Part shown: positions 53,287-62,415 of the stretch, piece after piece
Numbering within the stretch: the first letter of the stretch is position 1
Layout of the letters: every line of letters begins with the position of its first letter
Origin: Cellulomonas sp. WB94
GTDB taxonomy: Bacteria; Actinomycetota; Actinomycetes; Actinomycetales; Cellulomonadaceae
DNA: 64,000 nt
Direction: 5' to 3'
Assembly: GCF_003115775.1 (NCBI RefSeq)
Contig: NZ_QEES01000002.1
Span: 1,488,001-1,552,000, forward strand
Translations under genes and position numbers: made by a program
Notes under the pieces: generated by a model
Database searches by the model: none
Told to the model about the DNA's origin: nothing
The model's input: only the letters and a program-made list of their open reading frames with translations

Positions 53287-53408
53287 CGCGGACAGCCCTC
53301 CGCGCGATCTCATCGTCCGGGGCCGTGCCCCCGCACCCGGCACCGCGGCGCTACGCTCGCGCTCGTAGACCGGGACCGGGCCCCTCGAGGCCCCGCGAGA
53401 GACGGACG

Positions 53409-54725
53409 ATGATGGCGCTCACCGACGAGACCCCCCGCACGAACCGCTTCACCGAGCCGCTCGGGACGGCGATCCCGTCGACCGTCCCGACGCACTGGTA
53501 CAACCTCAACGCCGACTTCCCCGAGCCCGTCCCGCCGCACCTGCACCCCGGGACGCGCGAGCCGCTGACCCCGCCGGACCTCGCCCCGCTGTTCCCGATG
53601 GCGCTCATCGAGCAGGAGGTCGCGACCGAGCGGTACATCGAGATCCCGCAGGCCATCCGGGAGATCTACGCGCTGTGGCGGCCGTCGCCGCTGATCCGGG
53701 CTGCCCGGCTGGAGCGCGCGATCGGCACGAAGGCCCGGATCTACTACAAGTACGAGGGCGTGAGCCCGGTCGGCTCGCACAAGCCCAACACCGCCGTCGC
53801 GCAGGCGTACTACAACGCGGTCGAGGGCATCACGCGCCTGACGACCGAGACGGGCGCCGGTCAGTGGGGCGCGTCGCTCGCGATGGCGTGCTCGCTGCTC
53901 GGCCTGACGTGCGAGGTGTGGCAGGTCCGCGCGTCGTACGACTCCAAGCCGTACCGCCGGTTCCAGATGGAGACGTACGGGAGCGTGTGCCACCCCTCGC
54001 CGTCCGACCTCACGGAGGCCGGCCGCGCGATCCTCGCGGAGCTGCCCGACACGACCGGTTCGCTCGGCATGGCGATCAGCGAGGCCGTCGAGGTCGCCGC
54101 GAAGGACCCGGGTGCGCACTACGCGCTCGGCAGCGTGCTCAACCACGTGATGCTGCACCAGACGGTCATCGGCCAGGAGGCGCTCGTGCAGCTCGCCGCG
54201 GCGGGTGAGGTCCAGGCCGACGTCGCGTTCGCGTGCGCGGGCGGCGGCTCGAACCTCGCGGGCCTGACGTTCCCGCTCATCGGGCAGAACTTGCGCGAGG
54301 GGACGACGACGCGGTCCGTCGCGTGCGAGCCCGCCGCGTGCCCGTCGCTGACGCAGGGGGAGTACCGGTACGACTTCGGCGACGTCGCCGGGCTGACCCC
54401 GCTGCTGAAGATGTACACGCTCGGCAAGGACTTCGTCCCGCCCGCGATCCATGCGGGTGGGCTGCGGTACCACGGCATGTCGCCGATGGTGTCGCACGCC
54501 GTGAACCTCGGGCTCATGGACGCCGTCGCGATCGAGCAGGACGTCGCGTTCGCTGCCGGGATCGAGTTCGCCCGGGCCGAGGGGATCATCCCGGCGCCCG
54601 AGTCGACGCACGCGGTGGCCGCGGCGCTGGCCTACGCGCGGACGGTGACGGAGCCCGAGGTCATCCTCATCGGGCTGTCCGGCAACGGCGTGCTCGACCT
54701 GCCGGCGTACTCGTCGTACGTGTGA
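53409..54725 (+). CDS. TrpB2-type (TrpB-like) PLP-dependent enzyme
   Basis: 438 residues from ATG 53409. This is the longer second class of tryptophan synthase beta chains: it has an N-terminal extension with [22 protein letters not shown] and the motif [12 protein letters not shown]. The PLP lysine is in [19 protein letters not shown], and [17 protein letters not shown] and the phosphate-loop [15 protein letters not shown] follow. No trpA or other trp gene is in the window, so it may salvage indole by condensing it with serine, or act on another substrate. Ended by a strong hairpin. Confidence 0.92.
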   Translation: MMALTDETPRTNRFTEPLGTAIPSTVPTHWYNLNADFPEPVPPHLHPGTREPLTPPDLAPLFPMALIEQEVATERYIEIPQAIREIYALWRPSPLIRAARLERAIGTKARIYYKYEGVSPVGSHKPNTAVAQAYYNAVEGITRLTTETGAGQWGASLAMACSLLGLTCEVWQVRASYDSKPYRRFQMETYGSVCHPSPSDLTEAGRAILAELPDTTGSLGMAISEAVEVAAKDPGAHYALGSVLNHVMLHQTVIGQEALVQLAAAGEVQADVAFACAGGGSNLAGLTFPLIGQNLREGTTTRSVACEPAACPSLTQGEYRYDFGDVAGLTPLLKMYTLGKDFVPPAIHAGGLRYHGMSPMVSHAVNLGLMDAVAIEQDVAFAAGIEFARAEGIIPAPESTHAVAAALAYARTVTEPEVILIGLSGNGVLDLPAYSSYV

Positions 54726-54750
54726 GACCGATCGCGACCGTGTGACGTCC

Positions 54751-54788
54751 GCGGGCGACGACCGGCCCCTCCGCCGGTCGTCGCCCGC
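54751..54788. terminator. Hairpin terminator after trpB2
   Basis: Sixteen-bp perfect stem (54751-54766 with 54773-54788, arm GCGGGCGACGACCGGC) with a six-base loop, between convergent trpB2 and arsM. Confidence 0.85.
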
Positions 54789-54795
54789 AGTGCGC

Positions 54796-55539
54796 TCAGG
54801 CCTTCGTGGCCCGGACGATCGCGCCGTGCATGCCCGGGGCGACCTCGTGCGTGAACGCGACGGTCGCGTCCGCGAAGCCCGCAGCCGCGAGGCCCTCGAG
54901 GTACTCGGACCGGGACAGCGCACCCGCGACGCAGCCGACGAAGCTGCCGCGCTCGGCTCGCTCGCCCGAGGTGACGTGGTCCTCGGCGACGACGTCGGAC
55001 ACGCCGAGCCGTCCGCCCGGGACGAGCAGCCGGTACATCTCGGCGAGGACAGCGGGCTTGTCGACCGACAGGTTGATGACGCAGTTGGAGATGATCACGT
55101 CGATGCTCGCGTCGGGCAGCGGGACCGCCTCGATCCGCCCCTCGAGGAACTCGACGTTCGTGGCCCCGGCCTTGGTGGCGTTGGAGCGGGCGAGCGCGAG
55201 CATCTCCGGGGTCATGTCGACGCCGTAGGCGAACCCGGTCGGCCCGACGCGCCGCGCCGAGAGCAGGACGTCGATGCCGCCGCCCGAGCCGAGGTCGAGG
55301 ACGGTCTCGCCGGGCAGCAGGTCGGCGACGGCGGTGGGGTTGCCGCAGCCGAGGCTCGCGAGGTAGGCGGTGTCGGGCAGCGCGGCCACGTCGGCGGCGT
55401 CGTAGAGCGACCCGCCGAACTGCTCGCCACCGTCGAGCGCCGTCGGGGTGCTGCAGCAGGCTGCCGGCGAGACGTCGGTGACGGCGAGGGCTGCTCGGGC
55501 GTAGGTGCTGCGGACCTGGGCGACGAGGTCGTCGGTCAT
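54796..55539 (-). CDS. arsM: Arsenite S-adenosylmethionine methyltransferase
   Basis: Methylates As(III) using SAM. 247 residues from ATG 55539 (AGGAG upstream). SAM-binding motif [21 protein letters not shown]; conserved cysteines for arsenic binding: [10 protein letters not shown] near the N-terminus, [15 protein letters not shown] and [26 protein letters not shown] is also characteristic. It is divergent from arsR, and the shared gap carries a large inverted repeat. No arsC or arsenite exporter is nearby. Confidence 0.94.
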   Translation of the reverse strand: MTDDLVAQVRSTYARAALAVTDVSPAACCSTPTALDGGEQFGGSLYDAADVAALPDTAYLASLGCGNPTAVADLLPGETVLDLGSGGGIDVLLSARRVGPTGFAYGVDMTPEMLALARSNATKAGATNVEFLEGRIEAVPLPDASIDVIISNCVINLSVDKPAVLAEMYRLLVPGGRLGVSDVVAEDHVTSGERAERGSFVGCVAGALSRSEYLEGLAAAGFADATVAFTHEVAPGMHGAIVRATKA

Positions 55540-55555
55540 GGCTGACTCCTGGGTG

Positions 55556-55621
55556 TCTAGACATTGACAGATGTCGATCCGTGGAGAATGCTCCACGGAT
55601 CGACAGATGTCAATATCTAGA
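55556..55621. promoter_or_regulatory. 66-bp inverted-repeat control region between arsM and arsR (two ArsR-type operators)
   Basis: Starts and ends with TCTAGA and is nearly symmetric about 55588/55589. Each half carries an ArsR-like site, ATTGACAGATGTCGAT (left) and ATCGACAGATGTCAAT (right), inverted relative to each other. The centre is a perfect hairpin ATCCGTGGAG / CTCCACGGAT. The positions relative to both start codons suggest one operator for each gene. Binding by ArsR is inferred. Confidence 0.8.
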
Positions 55622-55634
55622 CGACACTGGTTCC

Positions 55635-55991
55635 GTGCCGACCTCTCCCGTCCTGCTCCCGGTCGTCGACGTCACGGCCTGCTGCGCGCCGCTCGACAGC
55701 GAGCCGCTCGCACGCACCGATGCCGAGGCGCTGGCCCGCGTGCTCAAGGCCCTCGCCGACCCGGCCCGGCTGCAGCTCGTGTCCCACATCGCGTCGTCCC
55801 GCGGCGAGGTGTGCGCGTGCGACCTCAACGACGTCGTCGGGCTCGCGCAGCCGACTGTGTCCCACCACCTCAAGGTGCTCGTCGACGCGGGGATCCTCGT
55901 GCGGGAGAAGCGCGGCGTGTGGGCGTGGTACCGCGTCGTCCCCGGGGCGCTCGGCGCGCTCGGCGGGCTGCTCCGCGAGGACCGGCCATGA
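55635..55991 (+). CDS. arsR: ArsR family metal(loid)-responsive repressor
   Basis: 118 residues from GTG 55635; an earlier start in the operator is less likely. Winged helix with EALARVLKALADPARLQLVSHIA and recognition helix GLAQPTVSHHLKVLVDAGIL, then a wing REKRGVWAWYRV. The metal-binding motif is EVCACDL, the form of the ELCVCDL of As(III)/Sb(III) sensors, plus a Cys-Cys pair near the N-terminus (TACCAPL). Its stop overlaps the next gene. Should repress arsM and itself through the inverted repeat. Confidence 0.93.
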   Translation: MPTSPVLLPVVDVTACCAPLDSEPLARTDAEALARVLKALADPARLQLVSHIASSRGEVCACDLNDVVGLAQPTVSHHLKVLVDAGILVREKRGVWAWYRVVPGALGALGGLLREDRP

Positions 55992-56452
55992 GCCACTTCG
56001 TCCCGAAGGTCGCACCGCGCGAGTTCACGATCGTCCGGCCGTTCGCCGCCTCGCGTGACACCGTCTTCGATGCCTGGGTCGACCCCGTCAGCCTCTCCGC
56101 CTGGTTCGGTCCGCGCGGGTCCCGGGCGCCGCTCGAGACGATCACGAACGACCCGCGCCCCGGCGGCCGGTGGAACGTGACGACGGTCGACGACGCGACC
56201 GGGCTGCCCTACCCGCGCAGCCTGACGTACAGCGCGGTCGACCCGCCCGAGCGGATCATCCTCATGGAGCGCGAACCCGGTCGGCTCGACGGTCGCGAGA
56301 CGGTGATGACCGTGACGTTCGCCGAGGCGGACGGTGGGACGGAGATGACCTTCCACTGCGCGGATGCCGACTCCCGACCGGAGCACGTCGGGGTCGAACA
56401 GGGCTGGGCGAGCTCGTTCGACAAGCTCGCTGAGCTGCTCGCCGCGCACTGA
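55988..56452 (+). CDS. SRPBCC (AHSA1-like) domain protein
   Basis: 154 residues, coupled to arsR by ATGA. Typical START-like AHSA1 features: FTIVRPFAASRDTVFDAWVDPVSLSAWFGPRG, RPGGRWNVTTVD, and GWASSFDKLAELLAAH at the end. ArsR-SRPBCC pairs are very common in actinobacteria, but the biochemical role of the SRPBCC partner is not known. It may bind a small hydrophobic molecule. Confidence 0.9.
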   Translation: MSHFVPKVAPREFTIVRPFAASRDTVFDAWVDPVSLSAWFGPRGSRAPLETITNDPRPGGRWNVTTVDDATGLPYPRSLTYSAVDPPERIILMEREPGRLDGRETVMTVTFAEADGGTEMTFHCADADSRPEHVGVEQGWASSFDKLAELLAAH

Positions 56453-56511
56453 ACCACCCGGGCGCGCGTCCGCCGTGGGCCGCCCGCGCCGGCGTGTGTC
56501 ACGATGCCCGG

Positions 56512-58248
56512 ATGGAGGACCAGCGGTACGACGTCGTGGTCGTCGGTTCGGGCTTCGGAGGCTCGGTCGCCGCGCTGCGCCTGGCCGAGAAGGGGTACCG
56601 GGTCGCGGTGCTCGAGGCCGGGCGCCGGTTCGCCGACGAGGACTTCCGCACGTCGTGGCACCTGCGCACGTTCCTGTGGGCGCCCGTGATCGGCTGCTAC
56701 GGCATCCAGCGGATCCACGTCCTGAAGGACTCGCTCATCCTCGCGGGCGCCGGGGTCGGGGGAGGGTCGCTCGTCTACGGCACGACGCTGTACCGGCCGC
56801 TGCGCGAGTTCTTCACGGACCCGCAGTGGGCGGGCATCACCGACTGGGAGTCCGAGCTCGCGCCGCACTACGACCAGGCGGCACGCATGCTCGGCGTCAC
56901 CCGCAACCCGTCCACGACCCCCGCCGACCGGCTGCTGCTGCAGGTCGCGACGCGCATGGGCCGCGAGCACACGTTCCACCCGACCGACGTCGGGGTCCTG
57001 TTCGGCGAGCCCGGCCGGGACGTCTCGGACCCGTTCTTCGGGGGAGCCGGGCCGACGCGCACGGGCTGCACGGAGTGCGGGGAGTGCATGACGGGCTGCC
57101 GGGTCGGCGCGAAGAACACCCTGACGAAGAACTACCTGCACCTCGCCGAGCGGGTCGGCGTGCACGTCGAGCCGATGACCACCGTCACCGACCTCACGCC
57201 CGGGCCCGACGGCGGGTGGACCATCACGTCGCGGCGCACCGGACCCGCGGTGCCCGGCGTCGTCCGCGGTCGCACGACGTGGCACGCCGACCAGGTGGTC
57301 CTTGCGGCCGGCACCTACGGCACGCAGTCGCTGCTGCACCGGATGAAGGCGACCGGCAGCCTGCCCGGCCTCTCGCCGCGGCTCGGCGAGCTGACCCGCA
57401 CCAACTCCGAGGCGCTGCTCGGCGCGAGCGCCCCGCGCGTCGACCCGGCGCGCGACCTCTCGCGGGGGGTCGCGATCACGTCGTCGTTCTTCACCGACGA
57501 CACGACCCACGTCGAGCCGGTCCGCTACGGCAAGGGCTCGAACGCGATGGCGCTGCTCCAGATCGCGCTCACGGAGGGCGCCCCGACCTGGCGGCGCTGG
57601 TCGTCGGTGCTCGGCTCGTACGCGCGTGACCTGCGGCGCCGGCCGGTCGCGACCCTGCGGGCATTCGCGCCGTACCGGTGGAGCGAGCGCACGACGATCG
57701 CGCTCGTCATGCAGGCGCTCGACAACTCCCTGACCACGTCGCTCGCCCCGCGTCGCCTCGGGATCCCGGTGCCCGCCCGCCTGCGCCGGATGACGAGCCG
57801 GCAGGGCAGCGGCGAGCCGAACCCGACGTGGATCCCGTCGGGCCACCGGGCCGCGACCCTCATGGCCGACGAGCTCGGCGGGGTCGCGGGCGGTCAGCTG
57901 GGCGACCTCGTGAACATGCCGATGACGGCGCACTTCCTGGGTGGCTGCGCGATCGGCGCGACCGCGGCGGACGGCGTCCTCGACCCGTACCAGCGCGTCC
58001 ACGGCTACCCGACGCTGCACGTGCTCGACGGCGCCGCGGTGACCGCGAACCTCGGCGTGAACCCGTCGCTGACCATCACGGCGCAGGCCGAGCGGGCCGT
58101 CTCGCTGTGGCCGAACCGCGGCGAGCCGGACCCGCGCCCGGCGCAGTCCGAGCCATACCGGCGTCTCGACCCGGTACCGCCGACCAGCCCGGCCGTGCCC
58201 GCGGGCGCTCCGGCCGCGCTGCGCGTCAGGGGTGAAGACCGGACGTGA
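56512..58248 (+). CDS. GMC-family FAD oxidoreductase (cholesterol oxidase-like)
   Basis: 578 residues from ATG 56512. FAD-binding start DVVVVGSGFGGSVAALRLAEKGYRVAVLEAG; then LILAGAGVGGGSLVYGTTLYRPL, and the C-terminal MTAHFLGGCAIGATAADGVLD and HVLDGAAVTANLGVNPSLTITA that form the substrate site. It contains a four-cysteine motif GCTECGECMTGCRVGAKNT, as in ChoD-type proteins, which could hold a cluster or serve structurally. The substrate, possibly a sterol-like alcohol, is unknown. Its 3' end overlaps the convergent sigma gene by 23 bases. Confidence 0.86.
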   Translation: MEDQRYDVVVVGSGFGGSVAALRLAEKGYRVAVLEAGRRFADEDFRTSWHLRTFLWAPVIGCYGIQRIHVLKDSLILAGAGVGGGSLVYGTTLYRPLREFFTDPQWAGITDWESELAPHYDQAARMLGVTRNPSTTPADRLLLQVATRMGREHTFHPTDVGVLFGEPGRDVSDPFFGGAGPTRTGCTECGECMTGCRVGAKNTLTKNYLHLAERVGVHVEPMTTVTDLTPGPDGGWTITSRRTGPAVPGVVRGRTTWHADQVVLAAGTYGTQSLLHRMKATGSLPGLSPRLGELTRTNSEALLGASAPRVDPARDLSRGVAITSSFFTDDTTHVEPVRYGKGSNAMALLQIALTEGAPTWRRWSSVLGSYARDLRRRPVATLRAFAPYRWSERTTIALVMQALDNSLTTSLAPRRLGIPVPARLRRMTSRQGSGEPNPTWIPSGHRAATLMADELGGVAGGQLGDLVNMPMTAHFLGGCAIGATAADGVLDPYQRVHGYPTLHVLDGAAVTANLGVNPSLTITAQAERAVSLWPNRGEPDPRPAQSEPYRRLDPVPPTSPAVPAGAPAALRVRGEDRT

Positions 58249-59467
58249 CCTCGGTGAGGCGCCGGGTCAGATAGCGCCGCTCGGCGTCGTTCCGGACGAG
58301 CCCGAGGGCGTCGCGGTAGGCGGCCGCAGCGTCGACCGGCCGGCCCGCCCGCCGGTGCAGGTCGGCCCGGGCTGCGGGCAGCAGGTGGTAGCCGTCGAGC
58401 TCGGCGGTGGCAGCCAGCGCGTCGAGGAGGACGAGCCCGGCGTCCGGCCCGTCGGCCATCGCGACCGCGATCGCTCTGCCCAGCTCGACGTACGGCGAGG
58501 GCGCGATTCGGGCCAGCCCGCCGTAGAGCCGGGCGATGTGGTGCCAGTCGGTGTCCGACGACGCCGCGGCTGTCGCGTGGCACGCGGCGATCGCGGCCTG
58601 CAGCTGGTACGGCCCGACGACGTCCCGGCGCGCGGCCGTCCCGAGCACCCACAGCCCCTCCGCGATCCGGTCGGCGTCCCACCGGCTGCGGTCCTGCTCC
58701 TCGAGCGGCACGAGGTCGCCGGCCTCGTCGACGCGGGCCGTCCGGCGCGAGTCGTGCAGCAGCTCGAGCGCGAGCAGGCCGAGCGCTTCGGGCTCGTCGG
58801 GCATGAGGGTCATGAGCACGCGCGTGAGCCGGATCGCCTCGCCCGACACCGGCTCGCGCAGCAGAGCCTGTCCCGACGTCGCGGCGTAGCCCTCCGTGAA
58901 CATCAGGTACAGCACCGCGAGGACGCCCGTGAGCCGCTCAGGTAGCAGGTGAGCCGGCGGCACGCGGTAGGGGATGCCCGCGTGGCGGATCTTGCCGCGG
59001 GCCCGGACGAGCCGCTTCTGCATCGCAGGCTCGGTGACCCCGAACGCGCGCCCGATCTCCTCGACGCTCAGCCCGCAGAGCGTCCGCAGCGCGAGCGCCA
59101 CGCGCGCGTCCATGGCGAGGGCCGGGTGGCAGCACGTGAAGATCAGCCGGAGCCGGTCGTCGGGGATCTCGTCGTCCTCGGTCGGACCCGGCTCGTCGAG
59201 CGGCAGCATCGCGACCTCCCGCAGCTTGCGCGCCTCGGTGGTGGAGCGGCGCAGCCGGTCGAGCGCGCGGTTGCGGGCCGTCGTCGTCAGCCAGGCGCCC
59301 GGGCTGCGCGGCACACCGTCCACCGGCCAGTGCACGGCCGCCGCCTCGAAGGCGTCCTGCGCGCACTCCTCGGCCAGCGCCCAGTCGCCCGTGACCCGGA
59401 TGAGCGTCGCGACGACGCGGCCCCACTCCTCGCTGAACGCGAGGGTCAGGGCCGCGTCGACGGTCAC
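58226..59467 (-). CDS. ECF42-type RNA polymerase sigma factor with C-terminal extension
   Basis: 413 residues from GTG 59467. Sigma region 2 includes LAEECAQDAFEAAAVHWP and SPGAWLTTTARNRALDRLRR; region 4 is ALRTLCGLSVEEIGRAFGVTEPAMQKRLVRARGKIR. The ~220-residue C-terminal extension (YRVPPAHLLPERLTGVLAVLYLMFTEGY to the end) is the TPR-like type of ECF42 sigma factors. The start overlaps the stop of the upstream DGPF gene (GTGA). ECF42 factors are known for this DGPF association; the signal is not clear and no anti-sigma gene is seen. Confidence 0.9.
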   Translation of the reverse strand: MTVDAALTLAFSEEWGRVVATLIRVTGDWALAEECAQDAFEAAAVHWPVDGVPRSPGAWLTTTARNRALDRLRRSTTEARKLREVAMLPLDEPGPTEDDEIPDDRLRLIFTCCHPALAMDARVALALRTLCGLSVEEIGRAFGVTEPAMQKRLVRARGKIRHAGIPYRVPPAHLLPERLTGVLAVLYLMFTEGYAATSGQALLREPVSGEAIRLTRVLMTLMPDEPEALGLLALELLHDSRRTARVDEAGDLVPLEEQDRSRWDADRIAEGLWVLGTAARRDVVGPYQLQAAIAACHATAAASSDTDWHHIARLYGGLARIAPSPYVELGRAIAVAMADGPDAGLVLLDALAATAELDGYHLLPAARADLHRRAGRPVDAAAAYRDALGLVRNDAERRYLTRRLTEVTSGLHP

Positions 59468-60237
59468 ATCGGCCACAGCGGCCTGAGCTCGATCGGACCG
59501 ATGTGGCTGCCGGGGTGCGCCGCGGCGATCTCGATCGCCTCGTCGAGGCTCGGCGCCTGGATGATGTTGTAGCCGGCGACGTGCTCGCGCGCCTCCGCGA
59601 ACGGCCCGTCGACGACGAGCAGCTTGCCCTCGCGCACCCGGACGGTCTTCGTCTCCTCGGGCGGGCGCAGCCGCGCGCCGTCGAGGTCGGTGCCGCGGCG
59701 GGCGCCGTCCTCGATCCACGCCGCCAGGGCTCCTTGCCAGTCCATCGCGCCGCCGTCGGGCCCGGAGCCGTCGTCGCCCTCGCTCGCGGCGCCGGCGAGG
59801 ATGCGCTCGGTCTCGGCGTCCGCCCCGAAGATCATCAGGTAGCGGTGCCAGCCGGCCGGCGGCTCGTCGGCGAGGACGTCGCCGGGGGCTGACGCGTCGA
59901 GGTCGCCAAAGTCGAACGGCCACGTCTCACGGAGCTCGATCGAGCCGAACCGTGCGACCGGATGGGCCGCCGCGACCGCGACCGCCGCGTCCATGTCCGG
60001 CGCCTCGAGGATGTCGAACCCACCGATCTGCTCGCGTGCCTCGGCGAACGGTCCGTCGGTGACGATCGTCTCGTGGCCACGGCTGCGCACGGTCGTGGCG
60101 TCCTGCGCGGGTCGCAGCCGGTCGCCCGTGACCCGGGTGCCGTGTGCGGTCGTGTCGTCGACCCAGGGCTGGGGGTCGGTGTCGGCGGGCTCGGGCTGGA
60201 CTCCGGGGGCGACCCGGATGAGCTGCAGGTACTTCAT
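59464..60237 (-). CDS. Tandem YCII/DGPF domain protein
   Basis: 257 residues from ATG 60237. Two copies of the YCII-related fold: the first has KYLQLIRVAPGVQPEP and TDGPFAEAREQIGGFDI; the second has RYLMIFGADAETERILAG and VDGPFAEAREHVAGYNI. Each ends with a segment of IELRxxWP form. Members are usually single-domain and about 120 residues, so this is a fusion or internal duplication. Translationally coupled to the ECF42 sigma gene, its typical partner. Possible stress or signal function, not proven. Confidence 0.9.
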   Translation of the reverse strand: MKYLQLIRVAPGVQPEPADTDPQPWVDDTTAHGTRVTGDRLRPAQDATTVRSRGHETIVTDGPFAEAREQIGGFDILEAPDMDAAVAVAAAHPVARFGSIELRETWPFDFGDLDASAPGDVLADEPPAGWHRYLMIFGADAETERILAGAASEGDDGSGPDGGAMDWQGALAAWIEDGARRGTDLDGARLRPPEETKTVRVREGKLLVVDGPFAEAREHVAGYNIIQAPSLDEAIEIAAAHPGSHIGPIELRPLWPM

Positions 60238-60360
60238 GGTGTCCTCCACGGGGTGTGTCGGGGTGCGCCGATCGGACGGTGCACAAGCACGACGAACGGG
60301 GGTGCCCGGCGAGGACACCAGCGTCGCGCTCGTCGGCCACGACCGCCATAGGGTCGTGTC

Positions 60361-61278
60361 ATGTCCACCGGTCACGCGCACGACCACGGGTCCGGCCAGG
60401 ACCGCTCGCGCCTCGCGGTCGCGTTCGGGATCACGGCCGGCATCCTCGTCGTGCAGGTCGTCGGCGCGCTGCTGACAGGCAGCCTCGCGCTGCTCGTCGA
60501 CTCGGCGCACGTGCTCACCGACGTCGGCGGCCTGCTCGTCGCGCTGGTCGCGGCCTCGCTCGTCGCGCGCCCGACGACGGCCCACCGCACGTGGGGGCTG
60601 CGCCGCGCGGAGGTCCTCGCCGCGACCGCCCAGGCGGCGGTTCTGCTGGTCGTCGGCGTGTACGTGCTGGTCGAGGGCGTCCGGCGGCTGATCACGCCGA
60701 CCGACGTGGTCGGCCCCCAGCTCCTGGTGTTCGGGATCGTCGGGCTGCTCGGCAACGTCGCGGCGATCATCGTGCTGGCGCCGGGCCGGTCGGGGACGCT
60801 CAACCGGCGCGCCGCGTTCCTCGAGGTAGTCAACGACGCGCTCGGCTCCGTCGCGGTCATCGTGGCGGCCGTCGTCATCGAGCTCACGGGCTGGACGCGC
60901 GCCGACGCCGTCGCCGGCCTGCTCATCGGTGTCCTCATCCTGCCCCGCACGCTGGCCCTGCTGCGCGAGACGATCGACGTCCTCCTGGAGTCGACGCCGC
61001 GGGGTCTCGACCTCGACGACGTCCGCGCGCACCTGCTCGACGTCCCGCACGTCGTCGAGGTCCACGACCTCCACGCCAGCCGGATCGCCTCCGACCTGCC
61101 GGTCCTCACCGCGCACGTCGTCATCGACGACGCGTGCTTCCTGGACGGTCACGCCGCCCGGCTGCTCGACGACCTGCAGGCCTGCGTCGCGGAGCACTTC
61201 CCGGTGTCGATCGAGCACTCGACGTTCCAGCTGGAACCGGCGTCGCACGCCGAGCACGAGCACGCGCGCCACGACTGA
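60361..61278 (+). CDS. Cation diffusion facilitator family metal exporter
   Basis: 305 residues. CzcD-like: six transmembrane helices and a cytoplasmic C-terminal domain. The metal site is VDSAHVLTDVGGLLVALVA (with the H-x3-D pair) and EVVNDALGSVAVIVAAV (the second N/D pair). The N- and C-termini are His-rich (TGHAHDHGSG and HAEHEHARHD), as in zinc exporters. The C-terminal VDVLLESTPRGLDLDDVRAHLLDVPHVVEVHDLH is typical. Metal probably Zn(II); not proven. Confidence 0.92.
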   Translation: MSTGHAHDHGSGQDRSRLAVAFGITAGILVVQVVGALLTGSLALLVDSAHVLTDVGGLLVALVAASLVARPTTAHRTWGLRRAEVLAATAQAAVLLVVGVYVLVEGVRRLITPTDVVGPQLLVFGIVGLLGNVAAIIVLAPGRSGTLNRRAAFLEVVNDALGSVAVIVAAVVIELTGWTRADAVAGLLIGVLILPRTLALLRETIDVLLESTPRGLDLDDVRAHLLDVPHVVEVHDLHASRIASDLPVLTAHVVIDDACFLDGHAARLLDDLQACVAEHFPVSIEHSTFQLEPASHAEHEHARHD

Positions 61279-61326
61279 GCCCCTCGCGGCCCGGCGGCCG
61301 CACCCGTTCCGGTGCACGATGAGCGT

Positions 61327-62370
61327 ATGGACGAGTGGCGCTCCGACCTCCTGGGTCCGGGTTGGCAGGCGCGCACTCTCCCGCTGCCCGACGACGCCGA
61401 AGGCCCGGTCGTCGCGACCCTCGTGCGGCGCGAGCCCACGACCACTCGTGGGCCGGGTCACCGCCGCGCCGTCCTGTACCTGCACGGCTTCAACGACTAC
61501 TTCTTCCAGACCCACCTGGCCGAGGAGTGGGAGTTCCGCGGGTTCGACTTCTACGCGCTCGACCTGCGCAAGTGCGGCCGTTCGATCCGCCCGTGGCAGA
61601 CGCCGCACTACGTGACCGACCTCCGTCAGTACGCCGAGGAGATCACGACGGCCGCCCGGATCGTGCGCGACGAGCTCGGTCACGACGCGCTCGTGGTGCA
61701 CGCGCACTCGACCGGCGGGCTGACCGCGAGCCTGTGGGCGCACAGCATGCGGGGGACGGGAGTGGTCGACGCCGTCGTGCTCAACAGCCCGTGGTTCGAT
61801 CTCAAGGCGCCCTGGTTCCGCCGCATCGTCGAGACGCAGGTCCTCGAGGCGCTCGGCTCGATCGACCCGATGCGCGTCGTCTCCCACGGGCCGTCGGCGT
61901 ACTCGCGCAGCCTGCACGTCGCGCACGGCGGCGAGTGGGACTACGACCTCACCCTCAAGCCGCCCGAGGGGTTCCCCGGACGCGCGGGCTGGGTGCGGGC
62001 CGCGCGGCACGGCCACGCCCGGTTGTCGCGGGGGCTCGCGATCGCGGTGCCCGTGCTGGTGTGCTCGGCCCAGCGCAGCGGTCCCAACACCGAGGACAAC
62101 CCCGACCTGCGCCGGTCCGACACCGTCCTCGACGTCCGCCAGATCGCGATGCGGGCGCACCTGCTCGGCCCGGACGTCACCTACGTGCCCATCCCCGACG
62201 GGATCCACGACCTGGCCCTGTCGGCGCGGCCGGCGCGCGAGGAGTACTTCGAGGTGGTCTTCAGCTGGCTCGAGAGCCATGTGCTGGTCGGGGAGGAGTC
62301 GGCGGCAGGGCCGACGGCGGCCCGGGCGAACGGCGAGGAGCCCTGGCAGAGTGTGAGCAGCGCGGGCTGA
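61327..62370 (+). CDS. Alpha/beta hydrolase (monoglyceride lipase-like)
   Basis: 347 residues from ATG 61327; a GTG five codons upstream is also possible. Oxyanion-region RAVLYLHGFNDYFFQTHLAEEW, nucleophile elbow VVHAHSTGGLTASLWAH (Ser), and a C-terminal IPDGIHDLALSAR with the likely His. This is the serine aminopeptidase S33-like group. Substrate not identifiable. No signal peptide. Confidence 0.87.
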   Translation: MDEWRSDLLGPGWQARTLPLPDDAEGPVVATLVRREPTTTRGPGHRRAVLYLHGFNDYFFQTHLAEEWEFRGFDFYALDLRKCGRSIRPWQTPHYVTDLRQYAEEITTAARIVRDELGHDALVVHAHSTGGLTASLWAHSMRGTGVVDAVVLNSPWFDLKAPWFRRIVETQVLEALGSIDPMRVVSHGPSAYSRSLHVAHGGEWDYDLTLKPPEGFPGRAGWVRAARHGHARLSRGLAIAVPVLVCSAQRSGPNTEDNPDLRRSDTVLDVRQIAMRAHLLGPDVTYVPIPDGIHDLALSARPAREEYFEVVFSWLESHVLVGEESAAGPTAARANGEEPWQSVSSAG

Positions 62371-62415
62371 GAAGCGTCAGCCGTGGACATCGTCGTCTAG
62401 CCGAGGGAGCGTGCC

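Noticed and set aside
59464-62280. Minus-strand frame of over 900 codons
   Set aside because: Only its C-terminal part (from 60237) is the DGPF gene. The upstream part is antisense to the CDF and hydrolase genes.
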